Origin: JAWVFM01 sp963823245
Lineage (GTDB): Bacteria > Actinomycetota > Thermoleophilia > Solirubrobacterales > 70-9
DNA length: 64,000 bases
NCBI GenBank assembly: GCA_963823245.1
Contig: CAWGKQ010000012.1
Span: 1 to 64,000 of the forward strand
Reading direction: 5' to 3'
The notes under the pieces were generated by a model. It worked only from the letters and a program-made list of their open reading frames with translations. It was not told where the DNA came from and made no database searches. Each line of letters opens with the position of its first letter. Within the stretch, counting starts at the first letter, position 1. This document shows positions 62,133 through 64,000 of this stretch, piece by piece. A program made the position numbers and the translations under genes.

Positions 62133-62994
62133 GGCGCCGGGCTCGGCGCCGGAGCGCTCACCGCGTCGCCGCGCATCCGCAGGCCCACGAGCGGATAGGT
62201 CAGGGTCGAGAGGACCGCCGCGCTGACGAGCGCGGCGGCGGTCGAGGCCCGCATATGACCGTCGGCGACGGCGACGGTGGTGATTGCGAGGACCAGCGGG
62301 AGTCGCGGGTGATCAAGCCGGCGGCGAAGCCACCGAGGAGAAGGTCGAGCCCGAGGTTGGAGGCCAGGAGGGCGAGCGCAAAGACGAGCACCACGATCCA
62401 CCGCACCGCGAGCTGCGAGCTCGCGTCGAGAGTCCGCTCCAGCAATGGGAGTGTTCGGCCCGCGGAGCGGACTGCGAGGATGGCCACGGCGACGGCGAGC
62501 GCTATGAAGGCAACGAGGATGACGGCGCTGCGGAGAGCGTCCGCCGTCGTCAGGATCAGGGTCAGCAGGAGGATCGGTCCGAACTCCCCGACGGCGCCGG
62601 CGGCGAGCAGGTAGGTGCCGAAGCGAGTCTCGAGCTCGCCGCTGTCCGAGAGGATCGGGATCAGGGTCCCGATCGCGGTCGTGGCGAGCGCCGAGCCCGT
62701 GTAGAGCAGCGACAGCACGATCCCGGCGGCGGCGAGGATGCCTCCGACGGTGTACGCGATGAGCAACGAGAGGGCCCAGCCAAGCGAGGCGAGCCGAAGC
62801 GGCGAGCCGCTGACCCGCCGGACGTCGATCTCGTAGCCGGCGAAGAAGAACCGAGGGCGGGAAGGGTCGTGCGGGAGGAAACCGCTCGGCACGGTCGCGG
62901 CGATGGCCCAGGCGCGTGGCCTGCTTCTCGCCTTCGCGAGGAACGAGCCGACGTCGATGTGCGTGGGATCGATCGCTGCAAGCACGTCCGTCAT
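62129..62994 (-). pseudogene. Decayed cation:proton antiporter (KefB/NhaP-like)
   Basis: Transmembrane segments of a Na+(K+)/H+ antiporter are visible (LASLGWALSLLIAYTVGGIL, TGSALATTAIGTLIPILSDS, YLLAAGAVGEFGPILLLTLI and LASNLGLDLLLGGFAAGLIT), but the N-terminal helices are replaced by MTDVLAAIDPTHIDVGSFLA, a piece joined by deletion. The last helices (VLAITTVAVADGHMRASTAA) lie in another frame from 62300 downward. The intact protein would be about 390 residues. At least one deletion and one frameshift make it non-functional. The gene overlaps the alcohol dehydrogenase stop. Confidence 0.75.
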
Positions 62995-64000
62995 GGCGCC
63001 GCCGTCCGCTCGATGACGAGCTTCGTCTCCTCGGCGAGGACCGCCTCGGGCGCGTCCTCCCAGGCGGCGACGTTGCTCGTGACCCGTTCGGGATGGACCT
63101 CGCCTGAGGCGACGAGCTCGAGGATCGGCGGGATCACGGGGCGGGCGGCTACGCGGCCGGTCACGAAGCGCACGCCGGCCGTGTACATCTCGAGGAGCGG
63201 TATCGGGGTCATCTCCTCGTAGTAGATGCCGACGCTCGTGCAGACGCCGCCGCGGGCGGTCGAGCGAAGGGCGGCGTGCAGCCCCGCGTGGCTCGCGGTG
63301 GCGTTGACGGTGATCTGGCGCCGCTTGTACTTGCGGTCGAGCCCCTCGATGGCCTCCGCGCCGAGCTCCTCGGCGAGCGCGAGACGGTCGGGGTCGCTGT
63401 CGACGTAGGCCACCTCGCCCGCGCCCAGCGCGGTCGCGAAATCGACCGCGTAGAGGCCGATGCTGGGGGCGCCGCCGCCAACCACGAGCACGTCGGCGCC
63501 GGGGCTCTCGGCGAGCGGGCCGGCGACGGTGCGCCAGGCATCGGGGAGGTTGTCGGAGGCGGAGGCGAGCGTGGCGGGAGCGACGCCGTCGGGCACGGGC
63601 ACGAGCATCGGCTCGGCGAAGGGGACGCGCGCGAGGTCGGACACGAGGCCGCCCCAGTCGCCGCCGAAGGCACCGAACCCGTACATCGAGCCAGGCTGGA
63701 CCTCGCGGCAGTCACCGGTGAGTCCTGCGCGGCAGCGATCGCAGGCGCCGCAGGAGATCTGGAACGGGACGACGACGAGATCGCCGGCGGCGAACGACGA
63801 AACGTCCTCCCCCACCTCGACCACCTCGGCCACGCACTCGTGGCCGATCGCGACGGGCGGCGGCACCGGCGCCTGGCCGGTGATGATCGGGCGGTCCAGG
63901 TCGCAGAGCGCCACAGCCAGCGGCCGGACGATCGCCTCGCTCGGACCCTCGAGGCACGGATCAGCCACCTCGTGCCAGCCGACCGCTCGGTCCTCCGTGA
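62991..64000 (-). CDS. Zinc-dependent alcohol dehydrogenase (MDR family), 5' end outside window
   Basis: At least 336 residues of a medium-chain dehydrogenase/reductase. Zinc ligands are visible (the catalytic CDLDRPI and GHECVAEVVEVGEDV; four structural cysteines in SCGACDRCRAGLTGDC). The NAD(P)-binding Rossmann motif is LVVGGGAPSIGLYAVDFATA. The open frame continues past position 63968 (TEDRAVGWHEVADPCLEG) to the window edge, so the true start lies outside. The product oxidises or reduces alcohols or polyols in the cytoplasm; the substrate is unknown. Confidence 0.9.
   Translation of the reverse strand, partial: TEDRAVGWHEVADPCLEGPSEAIVRPLAVALCDLDRPIITGQAPVPPPVAIGHECVAEVVEVGEDVSSFAAGDLVVVPFQISCGACDRCRAGLTGDCREVQPGSMYGFGAFGGDWGGLVSDLARVPFAEPMLVPVPDGVAPATLASASDNLPDAWRTVAGPLAESPGADVLVVGGGAPSIGLYAVDFATALGAGEVAYVDSDPDRLALAEELGAEAIEGLDRKYKRRQITVNATASHAGLHAALRSTARGGVCTSVGIYYEEMTPIPLLEMYTAGVRFVTGRVAARPVIPPILELVASGEVHPERVTSNVAAWEDAPEAVLAEETKLVIERTAAP

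Overview
The window is high-GC DNA from an actinobacterium, most likely of the Thermoleophilia/Solirubrobacterales type. This is inferred from the small SnoaL/NTF2-fold genes that begin MSQENVE, an F420-type oxidoreductase, a DUF2293 protein, strong GGAGG ribosome binding sites and occasional TTG starts. Much of the window is accessory DNA: 3' fragments of three different tRNAs, integrase genes and remnants, an IS481-like remnant, long direct repeats and many decayed genes lie among ordinary genes.

Layout. 0-5 kb: an HNH-type protein, an intact tyrosine recombinase, and a six-gene minus-strand operon (4755 to 1840). The operon encodes a PatA/PatG-like subtilisin protease, a small CxxC protein, a PatG-C-like protein and three tandem Cys-rich peptides with related N-termini, so it resembles a ribosomal peptide (RiPP) pathway. 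A tRNA-Leu 3' fragment abuts its upstream end. 5-8.3 kb: an AarF/UbiB kinase flanked by a 41-bp direct repeat from tRNA-Ser, then an aldo/keto reductase. 9.3-15.5 kb: an overlapping three-gene operon for a GltD-like flavoprotein, pyruvate:ferredoxin oxidoreductase (NifJ) and a dihydroorotate-dehydrogenase-like protein. 15.8-31 kb: single genes (hydrolases, F420 oxidoreductase, lipoprotein, cupin, secreted beta-propeller protein, YbaK, universal stress protein) and a decaying array of SnoaL-like genes.

31-51 kb: a 376-bp near-identical direct repeat carrying an integrase 3' end brackets 19 kb. Inside is a minus-strand operon (50245 to 33044) with an Hcp-like tube protein, a 204-aa protein, a giant (about 3,200-codon) DUF6603-like protein split by a frameshift and containing a lipase-like segment, and three further large proteins of unknown function. 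No other type VI secretion genes are visible. 51.5-61 kb: a second island between tRNA-Arg 3' fragments and the intact tRNA-Arg(ACG). It carries DUF2293 and SWIM proteins, a RES/Xre toxin-antitoxin pair with a tandem operator, a truncated AbiGi-like gene, two clusters of iteron-like repeats, a DUF3631 ATPase and an excisionase-like HTH protein. 61-64 kb: chromosomal-type genes (DUF1275, YciI, a decayed antiporter and an alcohol dehydrogenase cut by the window edge).

The two most notable loci are the RiPP-like operon and the Hcp/giant-protein operon. Both sit on DNA with marks of integration.
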